Positions 53,218 to 61,861 of a stretch of 64,000 nt of DNA are shown here, piece after piece (positions within the stretch are counted from its first letter, which is position 1; every line of letters begins with the position of its first letter). The DNA is from CAINVV01 sp963663005. Lineage in GTDB: Bacteria; Bacteroidota; Bacteroidia; Bacteroidales; Prolixibacteraceae. The stretch is taken from the NCBI GenBank assembly GCA_963663005.2, contig CAXXHH010000010.1:1-64000 (forward strand), in the 5' to 3' direction. The position numbers and the translations under genes were made by a program. Below the pieces are notes generated by a model. It was given only the letters and a program-made list of their open reading frames with translations, ran no database searches and was not told the origin of the DNA.

Positions 53218-55345
53218 ACAATCTCTTAACCAATTTCCCGCGGCGATTAAAAATGCGCATACCTTTTTCGATAATGGTGTTGTCGAAATCGTGAGAGAAC
53301 ATGAGTTCGGTCGTATCATCTGCCGAGGATGTGTAGACCAGTATGAAAGAATATGCATCAAAATGCCGGGCCATCAACCGGGGAATGCTTTCCTGCGCTA
53401 GTTTATAAGAGACACCTCCATTTCGGGGAAGCGGGATAATGATCAAATCAGAAGGGGTCAGAAACTGTCCGAGAGAGAGAAATTCATCCCATTGCGAAAA
53501 TTCCGTATGACTAATTTTAACCGGCGAACGTTGCTGCTGATGGAAAGCGGATACGTGCTCAAAAGTCTGGGGGGTGGATAAAAAGTGGCACGATTTATCG
53601 AGCGCTTTCCCCATCCGCAACACTCTGCTCAGCCAATTTGGAAAGCCATATTCCCTATCCGCGAACTTCGGACAAATAATTACAATTTTGGAATAGCTGT
53701 TCAGATTGGAATGTATGCTGGCAACCCAAACCGCCTGCTCCGTATTTTCGACAATGTATTTGACATTATTACCAAACAACATCTCAGAAAATTGATTTTT
53801 GAGTGCAAATCCGATAATAATTTCTGAAGCAAAAATCTCCTTAGCGACTCTTTTGATGCCGGCTGTGACTTTTTGATCGATCGTAGTAATGATTTCGACT
53901 TTCTGGTCGATGGCTGCCGCATGGATGATGGCTTTTTCCAGCATTCTTTTCGCTTCAATCAATTTCGATTTGGCGGTATGATCGTCATCCACAACCGACA
54001 AACTTACAATCGGAAAACGATTTTTAGGAAGTTTGATGGCAATAGCGAGATCAATCAATCGCTCCATTGTTGCCGGATTGGAAATTGGCACCAATATTTT
54101 CTGCTCCATCACTGGAGTAACGGGCTTTTCAGAGAATTCTTCCTCCTGAATCAAAATCTTCTTTGCAGCATTCTCGGTTACGAAGGAAGCCGCAAGGCAG
54201 GTCACCAGGATCAATACGATTGTTCCGTTCAGAACATTCTCGTCAATTATGCCCATTTTGAAACCAACCAGAATTACTGCTAACGTTGCGGCGGCGTGTG
54301 AACTGCTCATGCCAAAAATCAGTCTTCGCCACGTTGCCGGAAATTTAAACACATAGGAAGTCATCGCGGCAGCAAGGTATTTTCCAAGCAGAGCTACAAT
54401 CGTTAATGTACCGGCAATGACCCAGGCGGTGGTGCCCTCCCTGATTACTTGCAGATTAATTAGCATCCCGACACTGATCAAGAAGAAGGGAATAAAAATT
54501 GCATTGCCGACAAACTCCAGACGATTCATCAGGGATGAGGTGCGCGGCACAAATTTATTCAGCGCAATACCGGCGGCGAAAGCGCCAATAATGGGTTCCA
54601 ATCCGGCTACCTCAGACAAAAAAGCAGCAAAGAACACCATGGACAGTACAAAGATAAAATGGGATCGCTTCTCGCCCTCCAGTTTTTTTAGAAACCAGGA
54701 GGTCAGCAGGGGTATGAAAAGGAAAACGACCAGCAGAAACAGAAATACGGATATTCCGAATGTATACCAGAAATGGAGGTTTATCTCCCCTTTTACGGAA
54801 CCGACGATAACGGCAAATAAAACCAGAACAGCCGTGTCTGTCAACATTGTGCCACCAACAGTAATGGCAACGGCTTCGTGACGGGAAATACCCATTCTGC
54901 TGACAATTGGGTAGGTAACCAACGTGTGTGTCGAAAACATGCTGGCAACCAGAAGACTGGCGTTAAAATCGAGTCCTATAAAATACCGGCAAACAGGAAA
55001 TCCCAGCGCCATAGGGATGATAAAGGTGAACAATCCGAAAACCAAACTCTTGTGCTTATTTGTTTTGAACTCCTTCAAATCGAGCTCCAATCCGGCCAAA
55101 AACATAATATAAAGCAAACCGATGGTCGAGAAGAGGTCGACAGCTGCATTCTTTTCAATCCATCCCAGTCCGTGAGGACCAATAACCAGTCCGGAGAGAA
55201 TCAATCCGATGATACCCGGAATCTTCAAGCTTCTCAACAAAATTGGGGCAAGCAGAATGATAAACAGAATCACTGCAAATATTAAAACCGAACTATGAAA
55301 CGGCTTTTGCAGAAGATCTATCAACCTGTCCAGAATTTGATGCAT
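53204..55345 (-). CDS. Kef/CPA2-type cation:proton antiporter with C-terminal USP-like domains
   Basis: 713 residues. Residues 1-395 have about 12 membrane helices with family landmarks GLVIGPHGLG and FLAGLELDL. Residues 410-550 and 555-705 look like two universal-stress-protein-type alpha/beta domains (KILVPISNPATMERLIDLAIAI; KIVIICPKFADREYG). Such proteins exchange Na+ or K+ for protons. The USP-like tails may sense nucleotides. There is no TrkA-N domain. A promoter with matching -33 and -7 boxes lies upstream. Confidence 0.92.
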   Translation of the reverse strand: MHQILDRLIDLLQKPFHSSVLIFAVILFIILLAPILLRSLKIPGIIGLILSGLVIGPHGLGWIEKNAAVDLFSTIGLLYIMFLAGLELDLKEFKTNKHKSLVFGLFTFIIPMALGFPVCRYFIGLDFNASLLVASMFSTHTLVTYPIVSRMGISRHEAVAITVGGTMLTDTAVLVLFAVIVGSVKGEINLHFWYTFGISVFLFLLVVFLFIPLLTSWFLKKLEGEKRSHFIFVLSMVFFAAFLSEVAGLEPIIGAFAAGIALNKFVPRTSSLMNRLEFVGNAIFIPFFLISVGMLINLQVIREGTTAWVIAGTLTIVALLGKYLAAAMTSYVFKFPATWRRLIFGMSSSHAAATLAVILVGFKMGIIDENVLNGTIVLILVTCLAASFVTENAAKKILIQEEEFSEKPVTPVMEQKILVPISNPATMERLIDLAIAIKLPKNRFPIVSLSVVDDDHTAKSKLIEAKRMLEKAIIHAAAIDQKVEIITTIDQKVTAGIKRVAKEIFASEIIIGFALKNQFSEMLFGNNVKYIVENTEQAVWVASIHSNLNSYSKIVIICPKFADREYGFPNWLSRVLRMGKALDKSCHFLSTPQTFEHVSAFHQQQRSPVKISHTEFSQWDEFLSLGQFLTPSDLIIIPLPRNGGVSYKLAQESIPRLMARHFDAYSFILVYTSSADDTTELMFSHDFDNTIIEKGMRIFNRRGKLVKRLFKQS

Positions 55346-55373
55346 AGCAATTTTGCTAGAAGTATTGGAGCAC

Positions 55374-55403
55374 CAAATATAGACAAATGTGGAAATCTGG
55401 CAA
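55374..55403 (-). promoter_or_regulatory. Promoter of the antiporter gene
   Basis: On the minus strand TTG (55403-55401) and TATATTTG (55381-55374) are separated by 19 bp. The start codon at 55345 is 28 bp downstream. Confidence 0.6.
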
Positions 55404-55410
55404 TATTTTG

Positions 55411-55500
55411 GACTGGGGGACTGAGGGAATATGGGACTGGGGGACTATGAGACTGGGGGACTATGAGACTAGGGGACTGGGGGACTATGGGACTGCAGGA
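55411..55500. repeat. G-rich minisatellite with partial inverted copy
   Basis: The unit GACTGGGGGACTATGA recurs about five times with small changes. A reverse-complement segment with cccccagtcc and agtcccatagtc lies at 55581-55614, so the strands can pair into a long hairpin. Runs of four or five G make quadruplex structures possible on the plus strand. Confidence 0.85.
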
Positions 55501-55649
55501 TTCCGGTTCCTGAGCTTGTCGAAGGGCGGACTTTCGCCTGCGGCGGCTTTATGCTTCGCGTGTTTCGTGTTGCGGAACAACCACTCCCCCAGTCCAATAG
55601 TCCCATAGTCTCGGGTCGTGAGATTCCGGTCCCTGAGCTTGTCGAAGGG
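55499..55649. repeat. Two REP-like copies with CTGAGCTTGTCGAAGG
   Basis: Copies gattccggt(t/c)cctgagcttgtcgaaggg lie at 55499-55526 and 55622-55649, differing by one base. The core CCTGAGCTTGTCGAAGG is a motif seen as dispersed repeats in many bacterial genomes. The stretch between contains the palindrome CGCCTGCGGCGG and the inverted G-rich repeat. Confidence 0.8.
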
Positions 55650-55687
55650 AGACTGACGGAATTTTCCTACTTTCGTAAAAAAAAGCC

Positions 55688-56215
55688 ATGAACCTCTATC
55701 AAGTAGGAGAAATAATTTTAAGATCTGTTGCCGTCTATCTGTTCATCATCTTAGCGATCAGGTTGTTCGGCAAAAAGGAGCTGGCGCAGCTATCCGTCAT
55801 TGATCTTGTCTTTATTTTGCTAATCAGCAATGCCGTTCAAAATGCCATGGTTGGCAGCGACACGTCTCTCCAGGGAGGGCTTATTGCCGCATTGGCGCTG
55901 TTTGCAACAAACTTTGCTTTCAAAAAATTGCTGTTCAAAAACAAGAAATTTAGCGAAATGATTCAGGGCAAGTCGGTGCTGCTTGTTTACGAAGGAAAAT
56001 TACAATCCGACAACCTGGTTTCGACCGAGATCACTGTTACTGAGATTGAAGCTGCCGCCCGGGAACACGGTGTTGAAAAAATCAGCGAAGTAAAGCTTGC
56101 GATTCTGGAAGTGGATGGAAATATCAGCATTGTAAGCAACGATTTCAAAAGCAAGACGACCCATGAGTCGAATCGGACCAAACACAAATTGAAAGGACGG
56201 ATAAATAATTTCTGA
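55688..56215 (+). CDS. DUF421 (YetF-family) membrane protein
   Basis: 175 residues, with two to three N-terminal membrane helices (10-32, 40-60, 65-85) and the family signatures RLFGKKELAQLSVIDLVFILLISNAVQNAM. The C-terminal half is a soluble domain (GKSVLLVYEGKLQSDNL). Function is unknown. YetF proteins have been linked to spore coat or envelope stress in other phyla, but no role is set for Bacteroidota. A near-consensus -7-like TACTTTCG is at 55668-55675. Confidence 0.9.
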   Translation: MNLYQVGEIILRSVAVYLFIILAIRLFGKKELAQLSVIDLVFILLISNAVQNAMVGSDTSLQGGLIAALALFATNFAFKKLLFKNKKFSEMIQGKSVLLVYEGKLQSDNLVSTEITVTEIEAAAREHGVEKISEVKLAILEVDGNISIVSNDFKSKTTHESNRTKHKLKGRINNF

Positions 56216-56306
56216 TATCGTCAAAAAGGGGGGTAAATGAATTTTTTTAACATATAAAAAACACATTTACCTCAGATAAACCAAGCACTCTAAAGAATAC
56301 TATTCT

Positions 56307-56314
56307 TATATTTG
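56307..56314 (+). promoter_or_regulatory. -7 promoter box of the efflux operon
   Basis: TATATTTG is an exact TAnnTTTG match. The 5' leader to the ATG at 56418 would be about 97 bp. No good -33 element was seen. Confidence 0.5.
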
Positions 56315-56417
56315 CGACCGTCAAAATTCTACAAAAGCCGTATCGCTGTCATTTTGATTGCTTAAAATTGGATATTTTAACATTTCAAAATTAAAATACG
56401 GAGTTAAACCGTTTATT

Positions 56418-57725
56418 ATGAATAAGAAGCGCATTTTAATCCTATCGGGGATAGCCATTGCTCTGTTACTAATCATTATCATCAGCCTGACCAGAAAATC
56501 CGGTGAAGAAGAAATCACCTGTCAGGTCAAGAAGGGAGCTATTGAGGTTAAGGTTCACACCTCCGGTCAGCTTGAGTCTGAAAAATCCGAAAATATCCTT
56601 TTACCGGCGGTTTTATCCACGCAAAATGTACGCGTCTACGAAATTAAGATCACCGATTTAATTGAAGAGGGATCGGTCGTCGATTCCGGCCAGTATATTG
56701 CCACGCTCGACCACAAAGTAATTGAGGAAGTCCTCACCACAGCCCGTCTCGAGTTGGAAGCAGCCATGGTAATCGTTGAGGATGCCAAGCTGGATTCAAA
56801 CCTAAGTCTGAGCAACTACCGTGATTTAATCACTAATTCCAGATCAGATGTTGAGGAGCGCAGGATCGTTCTGGCTGAATCCGTTTATGAATCGCCCTCC
56901 GTTATAAAGAAAGCGGAAATGGATGTTAGTAAGGCGGAGCGGAAGCTGGAACAGGATATCAAAGGATTGGCAATGAGGCAACGTCAGCTGAACTCACAAA
57001 TGGAGAGGCGCAACCTTGACCTCAGAACCAAACAGAAACGGGTGGATGACCTTCTTAAATTATATGACGCACTCATCATAAAAGCGCCCAAGCCCGGGAT
57101 GGTAATCTATGCCAGAGACCGGTTTGGCATAAAGATCCAGGTAGGATCCGTGCTTACGCCGTGGAGCCCTATCATTGCCACGTTACCCGATATGACAAAA
57201 ATGATCTCGGAGACCTATATCAACGAGATCGACATTGCCAAAATAAAAGTCGGTCAAAAAGTAACACTGAGCATCGACGCATTTCCTGATAAGGAGTTGA
57301 AAGGCGAGGTAATCTCCGTGGCGAATATCGGTCAGCCAATGCCTAAGAGCGACTCGAAAGTATTCCTGGTAAACATCAGGGTATTTGGTAGTGACCCGGA
57401 CCTAAAACCTGCAATGACAACCGGAAACCTGATTAAGACCGGAGTATATAACGACAAACTGTATGTTCCTTCGGAAGCGGTTTTCGAAACAGACTCGACG
57501 AAATTTGTCTATCTGAAAAAGAATAAGCTGGTTAAGCAACTGGTGGATACCGGTGAAGAAAATGAAGACTTTGTAATCATCAACAAAGGTGTTTCCGAAG
57601 GCGATGTTTTGGTATTGAATGAACCTGAAAAACAAGAAGATATTGAGACTGTTGGTTGGGATATTTATCAGGAACAGCTGGCAAAGCAAAAAGAACGCAA
57701 ACCTGAATCGAAACAATCCCGATGA
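56418..57725 (+). CDS. Periplasmic adaptor (HlyD/MacA-like) of a tripartite efflux system, first copy
   Basis: The ATG at 56418 (MNKKRILILSGIAIALLLIIII) starts a membrane anchor, giving 435 residues. A biotinyl/lipoyl-like domain is interrupted by a coiled-coil hairpin (about 100-215, rich in E, K and R, with SNYRDLITNSRSDVEERR). A beta-barrel domain (KVGQKVTLSIDAFPDKELKGEVISVANIG) and a membrane-proximal domain (YVPSEAVFETDSTKFVYL) follow. It should link the permease to TolC. It overlaps the permease start by ATGA. A second adaptor gene of similar layout lies in the same run. Confidence 0.92.
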   Translation: MNKKRILILSGIAIALLLIIIISLTRKSGEEEITCQVKKGAIEVKVHTSGQLESEKSENILLPAVLSTQNVRVYEIKITDLIEEGSVVDSGQYIATLDHKVIEEVLTTARLELEAAMVIVEDAKLDSNLSLSNYRDLITNSRSDVEERRIVLAESVYESPSVIKKAEMDVSKAERKLEQDIKGLAMRQRQLNSQMERRNLDLRTKQKRVDDLLKLYDALIIKAPKPGMVIYARDRFGIKIQVGSVLTPWSPIIATLPDMTKMISETYINEIDIAKIKVGQKVTLSIDAFPDKELKGEVISVANIGQPMPKSDSKVFLVNIRVFGSDPDLKPAMTTGNLIKTGVYNDKLYVPSEAVFETDSTKFVYLKKNKLVKQLVDTGEENEDFVIINKGVSEGDVLVLNEPEKQEDIETVGWDIYQEQLAKQKERKPESKQSR

Positions 57726-59083
57726 AAATAGGAGCCTATTATACACGTTATTCCTACAATGTCCAGATTGCCATTGAAGCGATTATTGCCAACAAGGTAA
57801 AATCATTGCTGACGGCGTTGGGAATTATTTTTGGCGTAGCCGCCGTTATCAGTATGTTGGCAATCGGAAACGGCGCCGAGCAGGAAATTTTGGAACAGAT
57901 CAAGATGGTTGGGGTAAACAACATCATCGTTACGCCAATTTTGCAGTCTGATCAGGCAAGCGCGAATGATCCGAAAAGCAGCAGTACCACGGAAGGCAAC
58001 CAGCTGGCAGGTAGCAAGACAAAATTTTCGAAAGGACTTACCCTTTTGGATGCCGCTTCCATTCAGGAAATTATCCCGACAGTTGATGAAGTATGCCCCA
58101 TCATTACGTTCAATTACACCGCTATCCTGCACGATATCAGTAGTCCTGTGAAACTGGATGCCACCAACAACGCTTATTTCAACCTGTTCAACATCAAACT
58201 GGAAAGTGGCACGCTATTTCACGAGCAGCATACCAAAGAAGGATATCCTGTTTGCATCATTGGCTACAACGTTAAAAACATTTTTTTCAATCAGGAATCC
58301 CCGATAGGAAAATACATCAAATGCGGACAAATCTGGCTGCAGGTAATCGGTGTGATTGAAAAACGCAGCTTTGTCGGTTCTGGTGGTGGAACCAAGTCGA
58401 TCAGCAGCACAGATAACAGCATCGTCATTCCTGTAAAGACGATGTTATTGAGATTCCGGAACAGGGCGCTTATCCGGGGAGATCAGGTGAAAATGGCTGG
58501 TTCAGGCAGGGATAACAGCTCAAAGAATGAAAATCTAAATCAATTGGATCAGATAATAGTCCGCGTGAAGGAAACACAGCAATTAACTGCCACCGCTAAA
58601 ATTGTTGGCAATATGTTGTTGCGAAAACACAATGACATTCGTGATTTTGAAGTCAGCATTCCGGAATTATTACTGAAGCAACAGCAAAAGACAAAGAATA
58701 TTTTCAACATTGTCCTGGGCGCTATCGCCGGAATATCCCTTATTGTAGGTGGTATCGGGATCATGAATATTATGTTGGCGTCCGTCATGGAAAGGATCCG
58801 CGAAATTGGCACCAGGCAGGCTATCGGAGCCTCGCGAAAAGACATTGTATTCCAGTTTTTATCTGAATCTACTTTGATTAGTCTGGCCGGAGGATTGATT
58901 GGAATTGTGCTTGGGGTGATTTTATCAAAAGTCATCCAAACGGCCTTTGACATAAAAACGATTATATCCCTGTTTTCGATATTTATATCTTTTGGTGTAT
59001 CCGTTTTCATCGGAATCACTTTTGGATATTTGCCCGCCAAAAAGGCCGCCGACAAGGATCCGGTTGAATCATTAAGACAATAA
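57722..59083 (+). CDS. MacB/FtsX-type ABC permease without ATPase domain
   Basis: 453 residues. An N-terminal helix (about 17-40, EAIIANKVKSLLTALGIIFGVAAVISM), a large periplasmic MacB-PCD domain (45-320) and three C-terminal helices (FNIVLGAIAGISLIVGGIGIMNIMLA; SLAGGLIGIVLGVI; ISFGVSVFIGITFGYLP) match the FtsX permease family. In MacB the nucleotide-binding domain is fused to the N-terminus. Here it is absent, and no separate ATPase gene is in the operon. It is translationally coupled to the adaptor gene. Confidence 0.9.
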   Translation: MKIGAYYTRYSYNVQIAIEAIIANKVKSLLTALGIIFGVAAVISMLAIGNGAEQEILEQIKMVGVNNIIVTPILQSDQASANDPKSSSTTEGNQLAGSKTKFSKGLTLLDAASIQEIIPTVDEVCPIITFNYTAILHDISSPVKLDATNNAYFNLFNIKLESGTLFHEQHTKEGYPVCIIGYNVKNIFFNQESPIGKYIKCGQIWLQVIGVIEKRSFVGSGGGTKSISSTDNSIVIPVKTMLLRFRNRALIRGDQVKMAGSGRDNSSKNENLNQLDQIIVRVKETQQLTATAKIVGNMLLRKHNDIRDFEVSIPELLLKQQQKTKNIFNIVLGAIAGISLIVGGIGIMNIMLASVMERIREIGTRQAIGASRKDIVFQFLSESTLISLAGGLIGIVLGVILSKVIQTAFDIKTIISLFSIFISFGVSVFIGITFGYLPAKKAADKDPVESLRQ

Positions 59084-59091
59084 ATTTAGAT

Positions 59092-60579
59092 ATGACACGT
59101 ATTTTTGCAATTATACTGTTGATTGTTTCCTGGAACATTTCCGCCGCTCAGAAAAATTTAATGCGATTGACATTGGAAGAAGCCATTGATCTGGCTTCCA
59201 GACAATCGCTTGATGCTTTCAAACAACAGAATATGTACCTTGCCAGCTATTGGGAGTATAAATATTACAGATCGGATAAACTTCCTCAGTTTAGCGTTGG
59301 CTCCAGCCCACTTTCGTACAACAATTCAATCAGACAGGATTATATTCCACAGGATCAAAGTTGGTCGTTCAGTCAGCAGAAAAATATTACCTCCAGCGCT
59401 TCTTTAAAAATGACACAAAATGTCGGACTTACGGGCGGTAGTTTTTCGGCCAGTTCGGACATCGGAATGGTAAAGAATTTCCTTGGAGATAAATCGACCA
59501 TGTATTCTTCCAACATGATCGGCGTGGGATACAGACAGAGGCTTAACGGGTATAACAGTCTGCGCTGGAAATCCAAAATCGAGCCTTTGAAATTTGAAAC
59601 TGCCAAGAAGCAATTCATCCAATCGAAAGAGGATATCGCCGTCAAGACAACAAACAAATTCTTCGTTTTGGTGGATGCCCAGATAGAAATCAATATCTCG
59701 AAAACCAATTTAGCAAATGCGGATACGTTATACCAAATCGGAAAAGGTCGCTACCAGGTTGGAACGTTAACCCAGGATGAACTTCTGAATTTCGAGCTAA
59801 ACCTGATGAATGCCCGTATTTCGCTGACTCGCGCCAACCAGGGACTAATGAGGGCACGTTCGGATCTCAATATTTTCCTCGGACTGGAAAAAGATGCCGT
59901 CATTGATTGCGTTTTGCCTAAGTCTGTTTCCAGTTCTTTTCAAATAAATGTGGATGAGGCCATTCAGAAGTCGATGGCAAACAATCCGGACATCCTTTCT
60001 CAGGAAAGGCAATTACTCGAACAAGACAGTAATGTAAGATTAGTCAGGGCGCAGAACGGTTTGAGCGCGGATATTAATGCTTCGGCCGGTTTGAACCAAA
60101 AGTCGCTGATATTTGCTGATGCGTACCAAAATCCGAACCAATTTCAGAACATTGCCCTTGTGGGTGTCTCGGTGCCGATTGTCGACTGGGGTAAGAGAAA
60201 AGGGCAGCTTCAGATGGCGAAATCAAATCGCGAAGTGGTGATTAACACAGTCAAACAGGCCAGAATTGACTTCGAGCAATCGGTTCTGATGAGCGTATTG
60301 GAATTCAATTTACAGTCGGAGCAAGTACTCAACTCGGCAAAATCTGACACCATTGCCCAGATGGGTTTTGACGTAACCATGCGCCGGTTTAAGATTGGGA
60401 AACTCGATGTTGTCAGGTTAAATAATGCCAGAACCGATTTGGAAAACGCCAAACGGGCATATATTAATTCACTGCGCAAATATTGGGTTTCGTACTACAC
60501 AATTCGCCAGTTGGCATTATTCGATTTCGAACGCAAAACAGATTTAACTGCTGATTTTGATAAAATTCTGAACCAATGA
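59092..60579 (+). CDS. TolC-family outer membrane channel
   Basis: 495 residues. A signal peptide (MTRIFAIILLIVSWNISAA) is followed by two long helical hairpin repeats with the usual pattern LTLEEAIDLASRQS, GTLTQDELLNFELNLMNARISL and the second repeat DVVRLNNARTDLENAKRAYINSLRKYWV. It should form the outer membrane exit duct of the adaptor/permease system. It lies 8 bp after the permease gene and overlaps the next adaptor by ATGA. Confidence 0.93.
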   Translation: MTRIFAIILLIVSWNISAAQKNLMRLTLEEAIDLASRQSLDAFKQQNMYLASYWEYKYYRSDKLPQFSVGSSPLSYNNSIRQDYIPQDQSWSFSQQKNITSSASLKMTQNVGLTGGSFSASSDIGMVKNFLGDKSTMYSSNMIGVGYRQRLNGYNSLRWKSKIEPLKFETAKKQFIQSKEDIAVKTTNKFFVLVDAQIEINISKTNLANADTLYQIGKGRYQVGTLTQDELLNFELNLMNARISLTRANQGLMRARSDLNIFLGLEKDAVIDCVLPKSVSSSFQINVDEAIQKSMANNPDILSQERQLLEQDSNVRLVRAQNGLSADINASAGLNQKSLIFADAYQNPNQFQNIALVGVSVPIVDWGKRKGQLQMAKSNREVVINTVKQARIDFEQSVLMSVLEFNLQSEQVLNSAKSDTIAQMGFDVTMRRFKIGKLDVVRLNNARTDLENAKRAYINSLRKYWVSYYTIRQLALFDFERKTDLTADFDKILNQ

Positions 60580-61808
60580 ACCTTTCAAAGTCAAAGAAAA
60601 TTATCCTCCTTTCGTCAGTACTTTTTGTATTGCTGATTACTGCGATGTGGTTTTTCCGCATCAAGCCAGCTCTGGGATTATACAAAGTTAAAAAGGAAGA
60701 TTTTGAGGCCGTCATATCCTGCAAAGGAGAGATTCAAAGTGAGAAGGCCGTATTTATTAATATCCCGGACGTATTGGGCGATCGGAAACTGGAAATTTGG
60801 GATACCCAGATAAAGGATTTGATACCCGAGGGTTCGATCGTAAAAAAAGGTGACTACGTGGCTCTGCTCGATCAGGGCAGGATCAAACAGCTGAAAGAGG
60901 CCAACGAAGAGGCTCTCAAAAGACTGCTGTTCAATTATAACGACGCAAAGATTGACAGCTCTGTAGACCTGGTCGACATGCGCAACAGCATCGAACAATT
61001 TGTCTTCGACCTCAAGTATAAAAAAATCGAGATGGAGCAGTCGGTGTACGAATCTCCTGCTTATCAGCGGAAGTCTCAGATGGCTTATGAGCGGGCCTTG
61101 CGACAACTGGATGCAAAAATGCGTGCGTACCAAATGACACAGAAAACATTGCGTATTCAGGTATCCCGGGACGAAAAAATGGTGGAGGAACTAACCGCTA
61201 AGGATAAAAAATACCAGCTTGCGTTTGATGGCGCACGCATCACTGCGCCTCAGGATGGAATGCTTATTTACGGACGGACATTTGGCAGAGGCGGTAGCCG
61301 CAAACTGAACATTGGCTCGTACGTGAGCATGCAAAATCCGATAATAGCCACATTACCTGACTTGTCAGTACTGGTGTCTGAGACCTATGTGGAGGAAATT
61401 TATATCGCTAAAATAAAAGTCGGTGACAGTGCCAGAGTTCACATTGATGCGCTGAAAAACCTCGAAAAAGTTGGCGTAATTTCCAATATTTCAAATGTCG
61501 GACAAGAAATGACGGGATTTGAATCGAAGGTCTTCAAAGTAAATATCCGGATAGCCAGCGATAACAAACGCATCAAACCGGCTATGACGACCAACAATGA
61601 AATTATCATTTCCAGGGAAGAAAATGTTTTGGTCATTCCGCGATCCGCTCTTTTCAATGACGAAACCAAACAATTTGTGTATCTGAAAGAATTTGGCGGC
61701 GTGACTGTCCGAAATGTTGAATGCGGAAATCAAAATGAAAAATTCGTAGTAATCAAAAGCGGATTGAAAGAAGGCGATAAAATTTTGTTGAACAAACCTG
61801 CAAGCTAA
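60576..61808 (+). CDS. Periplasmic adaptor, second copy
   Basis: 410 residues, with an N-terminal membrane anchor (about 9-27) and the same domain order as the first adaptor: a lipoyl-like part (VISCKGEIQSEKAV), a coiled-coil hairpin and a beta-barrel (KVGDSARVHIDALKNLEKVG...ISNVG), then FVYLKEFGGVTVRNVE. Both share phrases such as EEIYIAKIKVG/NEIDIAKIKVG and AMTTNNEIIIS/AMTTGNLIKTG. Two related adaptors in one operon suggest a heteromeric adaptor ring. ATGA overlap with the TolC gene shows coupling. Confidence 0.9.
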   Translation: MNLSKSKKIILLSSVLFVLLITAMWFFRIKPALGLYKVKKEDFEAVISCKGEIQSEKAVFINIPDVLGDRKLEIWDTQIKDLIPEGSIVKKGDYVALLDQGRIKQLKEANEEALKRLLFNYNDAKIDSSVDLVDMRNSIEQFVFDLKYKKIEMEQSVYESPAYQRKSQMAYERALRQLDAKMRAYQMTQKTLRIQVSRDEKMVEELTAKDKKYQLAFDGARITAPQDGMLIYGRTFGRGGSRKLNIGSYVSMQNPIIATLPDLSVLVSETYVEEIYIAKIKVGDSARVHIDALKNLEKVGVISNISNVGQEMTGFESKVFKVNIRIASDNKRIKPAMTTNNEIIISREENVLVIPRSALFNDETKQFVYLKEFGGVTVRNVECGNQNEKFVVIKSGLKEGDKILLNKPAS

Positions 61809-61861
61809 TTTCGATTAATCGGGTTGTTCTTCCTTATTCATTTATTTTAATTGATTAGAAA

